DNA of 64,000 bases from CAYMZZ01 sp046297935 (GCA_046297935.1 JBKBHA010000003.1:62001-126000); one strand, 5' to 3'. Shown: positions 1-8,784, numbered from the stretch's first letter. The notes: generated by a model not told the origin, from the sequence alone. Program-made: numbers and translations.

Positions 1-497
1 GAGAATGAGAAAGCACCATCGTTGTTGGTAGTGGTACCAATAGTAGTACCTTTTACTACTACGCTGGCTCCGGCCAGGGGCAATCCGCCTTCGCCAGTTA
101 CCACACCGCGTACAACTACATCTACCCGCTCAATAGCGCTGGGGTTCTCCTTGATCACGATCAGGTTGTTCCCCATGGCCTGATAGAGCAGGCTGGTCTT
201 TTGTAAAATCACATCCAATACTTCTGTCAGCTCGGCATTCTTCACGTCGATGCTGATCTTCTCCCGGATGTCGGGGAGATTGTTGTTGTAAAGAAAACGA
301 TAATTGGTCTGCTTTTCAATGGCGCGAAGTACACCACTGATTTCTGTCTTTTTGGCTTTGAGGTTGATCTTGTCCTGCCCAAAGCCATTGGCTGACACAT
401 TCAGAGCAAATACTACAGTCAGCAGGGCAGTTAGTCTCATAGCAAGCAGCACTTTGGTTGACAACGGTCTGAACACAGCCGTTAGAAAACTTTTCAT
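1..497 (-). CDS. SusC/RagA-type TonB-linked outer membrane receptor, N-terminal part
   Basis: Partial gene running off the left edge; only about 165 N-terminal residues are present. Read on the minus strand it starts at an ATG (495-497) with MKSFLTAVFRPLSTK and a hydrophobic signal segment ending near ANGFGQ. Residues about 45-110 look like a secretin/TonB N-terminal (STN) domain (LYNNNLPDIREKISIDVKNA), which receives signals in receptors coupled to FecR/ECF systems. After that comes a carboxypeptidase-regulatory-like beta domain (VRGVVTGEGGLPLAGASVVV). The plug and barrel lie outside the window. The family imports glycans or other large ligands across the outer membrane. The gene follows the sigma and FecR genes on the same strand, the usual order of a trans-envelope signalling locus. 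The ligand cannot be inferred. Confidence 0.93.
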   Translation of the reverse strand, partial: MKSFLTAVFRPLSTKVLLAMRLTALLTVVFALNVSANGFGQDKINLKAKKTEISGVLRAIEKQTNYRFLYNNNLPDIREKISIDVKNAELTEVLDVILQKTSLLYQAMGNNLIVIKENPSAIERVDVVVRGVVTGEGGLPLAGASVVVKGTTIGTTTNNDGAFSF

Positions 498-626
498 ACT
501 TTTAGCGTATTAAGGGTTAAACAATCCATCCCCTACGGGGTGGGTCATCGGTTTTCGTTTAGCCTTCCATTTCGCGGGGGATGCTGCAACATCCTCCGCT
601 TTATTTTAGCTCATTTGGGGTGCAGA

Positions 627-1754
627 TTATTTAGGTGATCCAATAGAAATAACATTGTTATTTATTTTGTAATTGAAATATGGTACCGCCAGCCTGAGGG
701 CTGCAAACGCTTCAGTTACCGATTCCTTTTCAAACGAACCGTTGAAGTTGAGGCGTTTTACGTTTTCGTCTGTGAATTCGATCTTAACATCGTACCAGCG
801 CTCAAGCTTGGGTGCCAGTTCCTCAAAACTGTCGCCACGAAACTCAAGGCGGCTAAACAGCCAGGCGGTTTCAAATCGTTCGTTTTCTTTCTTGGTGCTG
901 TCGATCGGAGAAATGATGAAATCGGTAAAGTTGACACCCGAAGCCGGCTTAATATCTTCAGACAGGCGGCCGGGGCTGGCTGCTGCTTCCTTCGGTAAAA
1001 TCAATTTCTGATTGGGACGAAGATCAATAGGTTTATTATTGGGCTCCTCGCTTCTATATACCTGTACTCGTCCGTGGTATAAAGTGGTTTCCACCGTTTT
1101 GTCTTCGGGATACGATTTCACGTTGAAAGTGGTTCCCAATACACGGATATCGATACCATCAGTATGAACGATGAAAGGTTTGCCCTCTTTTTTGACAACA
1201 TCAAAATAGCCCTCACCTTCCAGTCGCACTTCACGAGTGGCCCCTTCAAAATTGTTGATATAGTGCAGGGAAGAGCCGGCATTTAACCAAACAGTAGTGC
1301 CATCGGGAAGCATGGAGCGGGTGCGGCTCCCTTTTTGGGCAACCAGCGCTTCTTTTGCCGGACTTTCATTGCCGTCAGAAGCGCCATAGGTGCTGCGTTG
1401 GGTCCACCAGATACCGAGCGAAAGCACGGCGATTACACTGGCTGCAGCTACCCAGTTGCGGCGGCGGCGGCGGCGGGCAGCATCATCAATCATGCTAATT
1501 ACATCTTCTGCCTCCTGAGCGGGCGAAGCTTCCTGAGCCGATCTGCTGATGATTTTTTGAACCGAGGTCTGGGCATGAACTTCGTCGTCGAGAAGTGATT
1601 TTCGCTCCTGCCAAACCCGTGTGAGAAGGTCGAATTGTTGCTGCAGCATGGGATCCTCCTGCAGAATTGCAGTTAGTTCCTCCCTTTCCGAAGCCGTAGC
1701 TTCGAGGTTAAGAACCCGGGCCATTAATTGCCAGATGCGGTCAGAATAATTCAT
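627..1754 (-). CDS. FecR family anti-sigma factor
   Basis: 375 aa inner-membrane anti-sigma factor that would hold the neighbouring ECF sigma factor inactive until the SusC receptor signals. Residues 1-95 are the cytoplasmic sigma-binding part. A run of arginines (ARRRRRRNW) precedes one membrane helix (about 98-117). The periplasmic FecR domain (about 140-260) shows LPDGTTVWLNAGSSL and LEGEGYFDV. The last 80 residues resemble the C-terminal DUF4974 domain that contacts the receptor STN domain (RLNFNGSFEKESV). The length is normal for Bacteroidota. It starts at ATG 1754, 60 nt after the sigma gene and 130 nt before the susC start, consistent with one transcript. Family assignment is firm; the partner is inferred from order. 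Confidence 0.95.
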   Translation of the reverse strand: MNYSDRIWQLMARVLNLEATASEREELTAILQEDPMLQQQFDLLTRVWQERKSLLDDEVHAQTSVQKIISRSAQEASPAQEAEDVISMIDDAARRRRRRNWVAAASVIAVLSLGIWWTQRSTYGASDGNESPAKEALVAQKGSRTRSMLPDGTTVWLNAGSSLHYINNFEGATREVRLEGEGYFDVVKKEGKPFIVHTDGIDIRVLGTTFNVKSYPEDKTVETTLYHGRVQVYRSEEPNNKPIDLRPNQKLILPKEAAASPGRLSEDIKPASGVNFTDFIISPIDSTKKENERFETAWLFSRLEFRGDSFEELAPKLERWYDVKIEFTDENVKRLNFNGSFEKESVTEAFAALRLAVPYFNYKINNNVISIGSPK

Positions 1755-1814
1755 GCAGCAAGCTCGCTTGTCCTTTGAAGGACAGAGCTATCTAACCATT
1801 CTACTAAGAATGCC

Positions 1815-2420
1815 TTAACTTTTTTTTAGGCTTTTTTTGGAAACGGGCAGGGCCGACCTGTCGATGTGTAGGGTCGCACAAATTTTTCGTACTGCAATGG
1901 CCATCTGTACATCGATGGTATTTACCGAAATGTTCAGGATCTCCGCTACCTCTTTATACCGAAGTCCATCCTCACGTATTAGCTTGAAAATCATTTTACA
2001 GCGCGGGGGAAGGCTTTCTACGGCCTGGCGCATTTTTTCCATCATTTCGGCAGTGACCATGATGGCGTACGGGTCGCTTGAAAACTGGACTACGGTTGTG
2101 TCGAGATAATCGAATGGCGCTGTTACCAATTCATGGGCCTTTTGCGACAGCGCATTAAGCGAACGGTTCTTTACGGCCACATAGAGGTAAACCGTAAGAT
2201 TTTCGATGGAAGTAATCTGCTGGCGGTTACTCCATATTTTCACAAAAACGTCTTCCACCAGTTCCTCCGCCAATTCTTTGGAGCGAACCAGGTTGAGCGC
2301 GAACTGCATCAATCGTTTACCAAACAACAGATAGAGCTGCGTAAACGCGGCCTCATCATTTCTGGCAATCCGATGCTGCAGGTCCGTTAACTGAACAATA
2401 TTGGAGTCAGTTGCAGGCAA
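1815..2420 (-). CDS. RNA polymerase ECF sigma-70 factor
   Basis: 201 aa ECF sigma factor with region 2 (AFTQLYLLFGKRLMQFALNL, then VFVKIWSNR) and region 4 helix-turn-helix (LPPRCKMIFKLIREDGLRYK, then EVAEILNISVNTID). It matches the Bacteroidota SigE/FecI-like group encoded with FecR and SusC. The start chosen is a TTG at 2418-2420 (MPATDSNIVQ); no ATG lies nearby in frame, so the true start may be a few codons off. The tail is lysine-rich (SKKSLKKS). It probably transcribes the downstream fecR and susC genes once released. The promoter region would lie in 2421-2616, shared with the divergent paaA. Confidence 0.95.
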   Translation of the reverse strand: MPATDSNIVQLTDLQHRIARNDEAAFTQLYLLFGKRLMQFALNLVRSKELAEELVEDVFVKIWSNRQQITSIENLTVYLYVAVKNRSLNALSQKAHELVTAPFDYLDTTVVQFSSDPYAIMVTAEMMEKMRQAVESLPPRCKMIFKLIREDGLRYKEVAEILNISVNTIDVQMAIAVRKICATLHIDRSALPVSKKSLKKS

Positions 2421-2616
2421 TCGTCAAACAGTGATTTAGATAGTACTTAAGCAGTTTTCAGCTGTACTAAGGTAGAATAATTTAACAAACTGTAAATTTT
2501 TTTGTTGGCAATCAATGGGGAATCAATTTGGGAATTTGAGGATTTGTGAATTGGGTGGGACGAGGATATTGCCAAAAATTTACGCTTACAGTCGTTAGGT
2601 TTAGTAAATTCGCGGT

Positions 2617-3558
2617 ATGAGTTTTATAGACTTGGAAAAAGATTTTCAGGACCGGATAGACGCGGAAATTAAAATAGAACCGCGTGACTGGATGCCGGAA
2701 ACTTATCGCAAGACGCTGATCCGCCAGATCAGCCAGCATGCGCATAGCGAAATTGTGGGAATGTTGCCAGAGGGCAACTGGATTACCCGCGCCCCTTCGT
2801 TGAAGCGTAAAGCCATATTGCTGGCGAAAGTGCAGGACGAAGCTGGGCATGGTCTTTACCTGTACTCGGCCGCTGAAACGCTGGGTATGAGCCGGGAACA
2901 GATGATTAATGATTTGCATTCCGGCAAAGCCAAGTATTCGTCCATCTTCAACTATCCCACCCTTACCTGGGCCGATATTGGTGCCATAGGTTGGCTGGTA
3001 GACGGAGCTGCCATTCTGAATCAGGTAATGCTATGCCGCACTTCCTACGGCCCTTATGCACGGGCCATGGTACGCATTTGTAAAGAAGAAAGCTTTCACC
3101 AGCGTCAGGGATTCGAAATTTTACTTACCCTTTCGCGAGGCACAGAGGCACAGAAAGCCATGTGCCAGGATGCCATCAACAGATGGTGGTGGCCCAGCCT
3201 GATGATGTTTGGCCCGCGCGACAGCGAAAGCACACATAGCGACCAAAGCACCCGCTGGAAAATCAAGCGAAAAAGCAACGATGAACTGAGGCAGGAGTTT
3301 GTAGATATGTGCGTACAACAGGTGAAAGTACTGGGAATGCAATTGCCTGATCCCGACCTGAAATGGAACGAGTCGCGCCAGCATTACGACTTTGGGGAAA
3401 TCAATTGGGAAGAGTTCTGGAATGTCGTAAAAGGCAACGGCCCCTGTAACCGGGAACGATTGCAGGCCCGCCAGAAGGCCTGGGCCGAGGGCGAGTGGGT
3501 GCGCGAAGCGGCAGAGGCCTATGCGGCCAAACGCAGGAACCGCGAAAAAGCCGCCTGA
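2617..3558 (+). CDS. paaA: 1,2-phenylacetyl-CoA epoxidase subunit A (catalytic)
   Basis: 313 aa catalytic subunit of the PaaABCE multicomponent monooxygenase, which epoxidises the ring of phenylacetyl-CoA. It has a ferritin-like di-iron fold: the ligand motifs DEAGHG (about residues 72-77) and EESFHQ (about 151-156) are both present. Length is normal. The ATG at 2617 is 30 nt after a TAGGTTTA-like stretch. It is the first gene of a plus-strand run paaA-B-C-D-G-I. The reductase gene paaE is absent from the window, so electron delivery must be encoded elsewhere. Identification is confident from sequence and synteny. Confidence 0.97.
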   Translation: MSFIDLEKDFQDRIDAEIKIEPRDWMPETYRKTLIRQISQHAHSEIVGMLPEGNWITRAPSLKRKAILLAKVQDEAGHGLYLYSAAETLGMSREQMINDLHSGKAKYSSIFNYPTLTWADIGAIGWLVDGAAILNQVMLCRTSYGPYARAMVRICKEESFHQRQGFEILLTLSRGTEAQKAMCQDAINRWWWPSLMMFGPRDSESTHSDQSTRWKIKRKSNDELRQEFVDMCVQQVKVLGMQLPDPDLKWNESRQHYDFGEINWEEFWNVVKGNGPCNRERLQARQKAWAEGEWVREAAEAYAAKRRNREKAA

Positions 3559-3587
3559 TCATTTAATTAGTATTAATAACAACAATA

Positions 3588-3950
3588 TTGCAGGTGCAAA
3601 TAAGAAAGTTCTATTACGGCGATATTCCTGACGACAAAGGAGGCGGTCCGACAGCAGTGCCGGAGTCGAAACACGACTGGCCACTCTGGGAGATTTTTAT
3701 ACGAAGTAAGCAGGGCCTTGACCATAAGCACGTGGGCAGCCTCCATGCTGCTGACGCAAAAATGGCGATTGAAAACGCCCGGGACGTTTACACCCGCCGC
3801 ATGGAAGGCGTAAGCATCTGGGTGGTTGAATCGAAAAATATTCACGCCTCGCAACCCGGTGATGCTGCCAGCTTCTATGAACCGGCGAATGATAAAATTT
3901 ATCGCCACCCCACGTTTTACGATTTGCCAGACGAAGTGGGGCACATGTAG
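3588..3950 (+). CDS. paaB: 1,2-phenylacetyl-CoA epoxidase subunit B
   Basis: 120 aa small subunit that links PaaAC heterodimers in the epoxidase. The conserved core is HDWPLWEIFIRSKQGLDHKH followed by VGSLHAADAKMAIENARD and WVVESKNI, all typical of PaaB. The first available start after an in-frame stop is TTG at 3588; a GTG at 3594 is the alternative. No ATG is possible, which is unusual and suggests low or coupled translation. Compared with proteobacterial PaaB it has about 20 extra N-terminal residues. It lies 29 nt after paaA and is separated from paaC by a repeat element. Confidence 0.94.
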   Translation: MQVQIRKFYYGDIPDDKGGGPTAVPESKHDWPLWEIFIRSKQGLDHKHVGSLHAADAKMAIENARDVYTRRMEGVSIWVVESKNIHASQPGDAASFYEPANDKIYRHPTFYDLPDEVGHM

Positions 3951-3955
3951 AAATA

Positions 3956-4111
3956 ATGTGCAAATGTGCAAATGTGCAAATGGGGAAATGGGGAAATTTT
4001 CAAATTGCGCTTTCAGATTATTGAATTAACAAATTCGCAAACTGTTCATTTTCACATTTGCACATTTGCACATTCGCCGAAGGCGTCATTTGCATATTCG
4101 CCGAAAGCGCC
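3956..4111. repeat. Inverted word-array repeat inside the paa operon (ATGTGCAA words)
   Basis: Left arm 3956-3998 is built of 8-nt words (ATGTGCAA three times, then ATGGGGAA twice). The right arm 4052-4080 reads the complement (CACATTTGCACATTTGCACA) and ends in two palindromic TTCGCCGAAGGCG-like motifs (4073-4111). The same words recur at 27262-27343 and 61849-62203. The arms could pair into a hairpin with a loop of about 55 nt. The element stops 6 nt before the paaC ATG and produces a false N-terminal extension of the paaC reading frame (MHICTFAEG...). Confidence 0.85.
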
Positions 4112-4117
4112 AACGAT

Positions 4118-4849
4118 ATGACAAATTATTCTATTTTCCTCGGAGACAATTCCCTCATGCTGGGACACCGCAACAGTGAATGGTGTGGCCACGGGCCGGT
4201 TTTGGAGCAGGATATTGCTATTACTAATATCTCGCTTGACCTGATTGGTCAGGCCAGGTACTTCTATCAATTGGCAGCGCGATCGATGCCGGAAGGAACA
4301 ACTGAAGACACGCTCGCTTATACACGCGACGTTCGCGATTTCCGCAATTGCCTCATCACTGAACTGCCGAGGGGCGACTGGGCATTTACTGTACTCCGAC
4401 AGTTCTTCTTCAGCAACTATCAATCCCTTGTGTTTCAAAAATTGGCGGCTGGCTCCAATCCGGATCTGGCAGCAATTGCCGGTAAGGCATTGAAGGAAAC
4501 CAATTACCATCTGCGCTGGAGCAGCGAATGGGTGATTCGCCTCGGCGATGGCACTGAAGAAAGCCACCGGCGCATATTGCATGCACTTGAAACACTCTGG
4601 TCCTATACCGGCGAGTTATTTCAACCGGCCGATTACGAATCGGCGGAAATGACCGGTTTTGACCTTACTGCTTTGAGAGAACCATGGTTAGCAACAACCA
4701 AAGAAGTTTTTGGCGAAGCTGGGATCACTGTTCCTGCAGGCAGCTGGTCGCATTCGGGCGGTAAAACCGGCAATCATACAGAGCATTTAGGATTTCTGCT
4801 TGCCGATCTTCAATTCGTTCAACGCGCTTATCCAAACTCAGCATGGTAA
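4118..4849 (+). CDS. paaC: 1,2-phenylacetyl-CoA epoxidase subunit C (structural)
   Basis: 243 aa non-catalytic ferritin-like subunit that pairs with PaaA. The conserved stretches are LGDNSLMLGHRNSEWCGHGP, EDIAITNISLDLIGQA-like (EQDIAITNISLDLIGQAR) and KETNYHLRWSSEWVIRLGDG. The reading frame is open further upstream (to 4058), but those codons come from the repeat element, so the ATG at 4118 (MTNYSIFLGD) is the start. The end overlaps paaD by 7 nt, indicating translational coupling. Length and motifs fit PaaC/PaaI-type subunits of other phyla. Confidence 0.96.
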   Translation: MTNYSIFLGDNSLMLGHRNSEWCGHGPVLEQDIAITNISLDLIGQARYFYQLAARSMPEGTTEDTLAYTRDVRDFRNCLITELPRGDWAFTVLRQFFFSNYQSLVFQKLAAGSNPDLAAIAGKALKETNYHLRWSSEWVIRLGDGTEESHRRILHALETLWSYTGELFQPADYESAEMTGFDLTALREPWLATTKEVFGEAGITVPAGSWSHSGGKTGNHTEHLGFLLADLQFVQRAYPNSAW

Positions 4850-5346
4850 GCAATGAATCATATAGTCGCGAAAGAGTGCTCAAAATTCTCGATCAGATAA
4901 CAGATCCTGAAATTCCGGTTCTGCGCATAACGGATCTTGGTATCGTGCGGGAAGTGGAGACAGACGGAGGCCAGGTTCGCGTTACCATCACTCCCACCTA
5001 TTCCGGTTGCCCGGCCATGGATGTGATTTCAATGCAGATAAAAATGGAGCTCCTGGCGGCGGGCTTTCAGCAGGTAGAAGTAATTCAACAACTGGCGCCA
5101 GCCTGGACCACCGACTGGATGACGGAACGCGGAAAAGCCCAACTGCAGCAATATGGCATTGCACCGCCACTGCCGCGACAGCAGGTTTGCACTCCCGATC
5201 GGTTTGCCTCGGAAGAGGCTGTTTCCTGCCCCCGTTGTCGTTCGCACCATACTCACCGGATCAGTGAATTTGGCAGCACAGCCTGCAAGGCACTGTACCA
5301 GTGCGACGACTGTCTGGAACCGTTCGACTATTTTAAATGTCATTAG
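4843..5346 (+). CDS. paaD: Phenylacetate degradation protein PaaD (MIP18/DUF59 fold)
   Basis: 167 aa protein of the MIP18/SufT-like family, thought to help mature or supply the metal centre of the PaaABC(E) epoxidase. The N-terminal half has the family signature DPEIPVLRITDLGIVR and TPTYSGCPAMDVI with its conserved Cys. The C-terminal part has a four-Cys zinc-ribbon-like set (CPRC ... C ... CDDC, then FKC). The ATG lies within the last codons of paaC. Family and context agree; the exact biochemical role of PaaD is still inferred in the literature I know. Confidence 0.95.
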   Translation: MVSNESYSRERVLKILDQITDPEIPVLRITDLGIVREVETDGGQVRVTITPTYSGCPAMDVISMQIKMELLAAGFQQVEVIQQLAPAWTTDWMTERGKAQLQQYGIAPPLPRQQVCTPDRFASEEAVSCPRCRSHHTHRISEFGSTACKALYQCDDCLEPFDYFKCH

Positions 5347-5386
5347 TCTACCTTTACTATCACTTATCACCCGCGAATTCCCGATC

Positions 5387-6160
5387 ATGGCTTCTATTGA
5401 ATTTGAAATAAAAGAGAATATTGGTTTTATTACGCTTAACAGACCGGAAAAATTAAACTCATTTAACCGCGAAATGGCTCTGCTGTTTCAGGAAACGCTT
5501 GACCGCTGCAAGGAGCCGGATGTACGTTGCGTTTATATCACCGGAGCCGGCAAGGCTTTTTCCGCCGGTCAGGACCTGGCCGAAGTAACTGATCCCAATG
5601 GACCAGGTATGCAGCGTATTCTGACAGAGCATTACAATCCAATCATCATTCGTATACGCGAACTGTCGAAGCCAGTTATATCAGCCGTAAACGGTGTGGC
5701 AGCTGGTGCGGGCGCCAACATAGCGCTTTGCTGCGATATTGCCCTGGCCAGCCACTCTGCTTCCTTTATTCAGGCATTCTCCAAAATTGGACTGATACCC
5801 GACAGCGGAGGCACATTTTTTCTGCCGCGACTGATTGGCTGGCAAAGAGCTTCGGCCATTATGCTGCTTGGCGAAAAGATTGAAGCGGCTAAAGCGGAAG
5901 AATGGGGAATGATCTACCGTGCCATCCCCGATGCCGATTTTGAAGCAGAATGCATGAAAGTGGCATCTACCCTCGCTCAAATGCCTACAAAAGGTCTTGC
6001 ATTTACCAAAAAAGGGCTGCAATGGGGATTCACCCACACCATGTACGAGCAGTTACAAAATGAAGACAAACTGCAACAATGGGCCGCAAAAACAGCCGAT
6101 TTCAAAGAAGGCGTTGCAGCGTTTATGGAAAAAAGAAAACCGAATTTTAAAGGAGAATGA
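5387..6160 (+). CDS. paaG: Ring-1,2-epoxyphenylacetyl-CoA isomerase (crotonase family)
   Basis: 257 aa crotonase-fold enzyme converting ring-1,2-epoxyphenylacetyl-CoA to the oxepin-CoA. Visible features: oxyanion-hole segments FSAGQDLAEV and GVAAGAGANIALCCDIALA, and the PaaG signature FSKIGLIPDSGGTFFLPRLI, whose Asp is the proposed catalytic acid/base. The two Glu residues of true hydratases are absent, as expected for PaaG. I chose ATG 5387 (MASIEFEIKENIGF); the frame is open upstream across the end of paaD, but that part has no family similarity. It is 40 nt downstream of paaD. Confidence 0.93.
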   Translation: MASIEFEIKENIGFITLNRPEKLNSFNREMALLFQETLDRCKEPDVRCVYITGAGKAFSAGQDLAEVTDPNGPGMQRILTEHYNPIIIRIRELSKPVISAVNGVAAGAGANIALCCDIALASHSASFIQAFSKIGLIPDSGGTFFLPRLIGWQRASAIMLLGEKIEAAKAEEWGMIYRAIPDADFEAECMKVASTLAQMPTKGLAFTKKGLQWGFTHTMYEQLQNEDKLQQWAAKTADFKEGVAAFMEKRKPNFKGE

Positions 6161-6163
6161 GGA

Positions 6164-6536
6164 GATGTTGAATTGTTGAAGTGTTGAATTGTTGAGTTGT
6201 TGGTTGTTGACCTGCCTGCCGGCAGGCAGGGTTGTTTGGCTGTATAGTTGTGTAAGTATAATGCTTGGTCCTGGTCAGTTGCGGGACAGTCGATATAAAA
6301 CTGTGTACATCTGCGAAAAATCTGCGTAAACCTGCGGGAATAGAAAACCTGATAGGTTTGGCGCTTTGCAAACCGGCGCAGTAGTTCTGTTCCCGCAGAT
6401 TTACACAGATTTCTAAATAGATGACGCAGATAAGTACTTTTCGCCTCACAAACAACTCAACAACCAACAACTCAACAACCCAACAACTAAACAACTCAAC
6501 AATTCAACAGTTCAACAACTCAACAATTCAACAACT
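6164..6536. repeat. Nested inverted repeat element between paaG and paaI (GTTGAATT words)
   Basis: Begins 3 nt after the paaG stop and ends directly at the paaI ATG. Outer arms: 6167-6209 made of TTGTTGAA/TTGTTGA words and 6450-6535 made of their complement (CAACAATTCAAC). Next to the left arm is the perfect 20-bp palindrome CCTGCCTGCCGGCAGGCAGG (6211-6230). Inside is a second inverted pair, 6320-6345 against 6385-6410, matching at 23 of 26 positions around CTGCGGGAA/TTCCCGCAG. A related inner core occurs at 22607-22680. No gene is present. The element could fold into a long nested hairpin in the paa transcript. Confidence 0.88.
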
Positions 6537-6953
6537 ATGCTTTCTGCCGACTCCATCGTCTCCCACATGATGCAAAACGACTTATTCAGTCAGTGGCTGG
6601 GTATAAGCGTACTCGAAGTAAAAGAAGGGTACAGTCGCATTAAAATGACAGTTCGACCGGAAATGATCAATGGTTTTGGAATTGTGCACGGTGGCATCGC
6701 ATTTTCGCTGGCGGATAGCGCTTTTGCATTTGCCTGCAATAACCGGAACAATCTTTCTGTAGCGCTCGACACTTCGATTAACTTCTTAAAGCCGGTGCAT
6801 GTTGGCGATGTACTCACAGCAGAAGCAAAGGAATTGCATAATGGACGTTCTACCGGGCTTTATCATATTGAGATACTTAATCAAAATCAGCATCGCGTCG
6901 CCATTTTCAAAGGCACCTGCTACAGAACACAAAAGCCGCTGGTAAAAGAATAA
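6537..6953 (+). CDS. paaI: PaaI-type hotdog-fold thioesterase
   Basis: 138 aa acyl-CoA thioesterase of the PaaI family, which clears dead-end hydroxyphenylacetyl-CoA esters formed when epoxide intermediates stall. The signature NGFGIVHGGIAFSLADSAFA (HGG motif with the catalytic Asp/Asn region) and DTSINFLKPVHVGD are present, and the length is normal. The ATG at 6537 follows the repeat element without any spacer, so the ribosome entry region consists entirely of CAACAATTCAAC-type words. The gene ends 4 nt before the converging glycerate kinase. Confidence 0.93.
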   Translation: MLSADSIVSHMMQNDLFSQWLGISVLEVKEGYSRIKMTVRPEMINGFGIVHGGIAFSLADSAFAFACNNRNNLSVALDTSINFLKPVHVGDVLTAEAKELHNGRSTGLYHIEILNQNQHRVAIFKGTCYRTQKPLVKE

Positions 6954-6957
6954 ACCT

Positions 6958-8064
6958 CTAGACTAATATACTCGAAGCCAGTCGCTCGAGGTATATTGCC
7001 GCTTTTTTCATTGCGTCTTCAGTTGTGTCGGCCAGGGTTCTTATTTCCAGCACCTGTTGTATACCTGCGGCTTTCAACTGTTCCGATGTAAGTTCATTGC
7101 GGCCGCAAACAGCTACACATTTAATTCCCTGCTGACTGCAAATTTCTGCCAGCCTTCCCACCACTTTACCCTGTGTACTTTGATCATCCAATTTGCCTTC
7201 GCCTGTAATTATCAGGTGAGCTCCAGGTAGTTGCTGTTGAAAATCGCTCGCTTCCAACACAAGATCTATTCCGGGTTTGATGGCAACATTAAAGAAAGCC
7301 GCAAGCCCGGCTGCTATACCGCCTGCGGCGCCCATACCTGCTCGCTGGCCAATATGTGCGTCGAAATCATTTTCCAGAATTGCAGCTACCGAACGAAGTC
7401 CTGCATCCAGCTGCCCCAACTGTTGTGCTGTAGCTCCTTTTTGTGTGGCATACACAAAAGCGGCTCCATTTTCACCATAGAGCGGATTGGTAACATCGCT
7501 GGCGATGTTGAATACAACATCTGGAATAGTGGGAGCTGGTACGATTTTGCGTATCCTGATCAGTTGCGAACCGATGGGCTGCACTGGCTGGTTCAATTCG
7601 TCGAAGAGCTGAAAACCCAGTGCAGTCAACAATCCCATACCCGCATCGTTGGAGGCACTGCCACCCAGCCCAAGAACTATTTCCCTTGCGCCAAGGCCGA
7701 TTGCTTCCGCCACTAACATACCCGTTCCATAGCTGCTGGTCAGGCCCGCATCGCGTTCAGATTCGGCAAGTAGCGCTAAACCGCTGGCCGATGCCACCGA
7801 TATAAAAGCAACCTTCCGTTCAGCATCCCAACTCCAGCCGGCAGTTATTGGTCTGCCCAATGGATCGATTGCCGCGCTGGTCCGCTTTTCAAGTGAAAAA
7901 TAGTAAGCCATCACCTCATCAAAGCCATCGCCCCCATCGGCAATAGGATATACGCTTATATGGGAACCGGGCCAACGTTTCTCCAAGCCGGATTTAACTG
8001 CATTTCCGGCTTCAAGACTGCTCAGACTGCCTTTGAACTTATCGGTGGCAACAAGTATTTTCAT
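6958..8064 (-). CDS. glxK: Glycerate kinase, GlxK/GarK family
   Basis: 368 aa glycerate kinase (glycerate 2-kinase family) that phosphorylates D-glycerate with ATP. Recognised from the N-terminus MKILVATDKFKGSLSSLEA, IADGGDGFDEV, the glycine-rich LGLGGSASNDAGMGLLTALG and the C-terminal ITGEGKLDDQSTQGK motif. Length is normal. It lies on the minus strand between paaI and paaY, convergent with paaI and divergent from paaY (about 100 nt between starts). It has no obvious role in phenylacetate breakdown, so its position is probably incidental. Confidence 0.93.
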   Translation of the reverse strand: MKILVATDKFKGSLSSLEAGNAVKSGLEKRWPGSHISVYPIADGGDGFDEVMAYYFSLEKRTSAAIDPLGRPITAGWSWDAERKVAFISVASASGLALLAESERDAGLTSSYGTGMLVAEAIGLGAREIVLGLGGSASNDAGMGLLTALGFQLFDELNQPVQPIGSQLIRIRKIVPAPTIPDVVFNIASDVTNPLYGENGAAFVYATQKGATAQQLGQLDAGLRSVAAILENDFDAHIGQRAGMGAAGGIAAGLAAFFNVAIKPGIDLVLEASDFQQQLPGAHLIITGEGKLDDQSTQGKVVGRLAEICSQQGIKCVAVCGRNELTSEQLKAAGIQQVLEIRTLADTTEDAMKKAAIYLERLASSILV

Positions 8065-8164
8065 GTGTTCGCATTTTTCATTATCCTCCGCTCTGAACGA
8101 AAGTCGAGATTAACAAACTTAGCCAATCAGAAAAGTAACGACTCAAAAAATATACCTTTCCATT

Positions 8165-8752
8165 ATGTTTTATTCTTTCCATGGCGTAAAGCCCGTTGTA
8201 CACCCAAGCGCATTCGTGCATCCTCAGGCCGCCGTAACAGGCGATGTAATCATTGGCAAAGACTGCTATATAGGACCAGGTGCCGCTTTGCGGGGCGATT
8301 GGGGACGAATTGTTATCGACGATGGCTGCAATGTGCAGGAAAACTGCACTATTCACATGTTTCCTGGTTTGACGGTACGCTTAAAAAAAGGGGCACATAT
8401 TGGCCATGGAGCGGTCATTCACGGTGCAACTATTGGGAAAAACTGTCTGGTGGGGATGAATGCCGTTGTAATGGACCATGTACAGCTTGGCGACGAATGC
8501 ATTGTGGGTGCTCTAAGTTTTATTAAAGAAGGGGAAGTGTTTAAACGAAGGAGTCTGATTGCAGGCAGCCCTGCCAAACTGATCCGCCGGGTGAGCGATG
8601 AAATGATGGAATGGAAAACCAAGGGAACAACACTGTACCAACAACTGCCAGCCGATTGCCATGCTCACTGGTCACCTTGTGAACCAGAAACGAAACCGGG
8701 ACAACGAAAGAACCGTCAAATACCTGATTACCAAACCTGGAAAAAACAATAA
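8165..8752 (+). CDS. paaY: PaaY-like gamma-carbonic-anhydrase-fold thioesterase
   Basis: 195 aa left-handed beta-helix (hexapeptide repeat) protein. The PaaY signatures are visible: GAALRGDWGRIVIDDGCNVQ, ENCTIHMFPG, HIGHGAVIHGATIGKNCLVG and MNAVVMDHV, supplying the three metal-binding His (H in IHMFP, IGHG, IHGA). PaaY hydrolyses 2-hydroxycyclohepta-1,4,6-triene-1-formyl-CoA in proteobacteria and works with PaaI. The ATG at 8165 follows TACCTTTC, close to the Bacteroidota -7 box. Found near paaI, so PaaY is the best call; a CaiE-like or generic gamma-CA is the alternative. Confidence 0.87.
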   Translation: MFYSFHGVKPVVHPSAFVHPQAAVTGDVIIGKDCYIGPGAALRGDWGRIVIDDGCNVQENCTIHMFPGLTVRLKKGAHIGHGAVIHGATIGKNCLVGMNAVVMDHVQLGDECIVGALSFIKEGEVFKRRSLIAGSPAKLIRRVSDEMMEWKTKGTTLYQQLPADCHAHWSPCEPETKPGQRKNRQIPDYQTWKKQ

Positions 8753-8784
8753 ATTGCTTAACAAAAAAAATTGCCGTCCAGGAC

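Noticed and set aside
527..542. CCCC/GGGG hairpin between fecR and susC as terminator
   Set aside because: The stem is short, no T-run follows on either strand, and the genes are expected to be co-transcribed.
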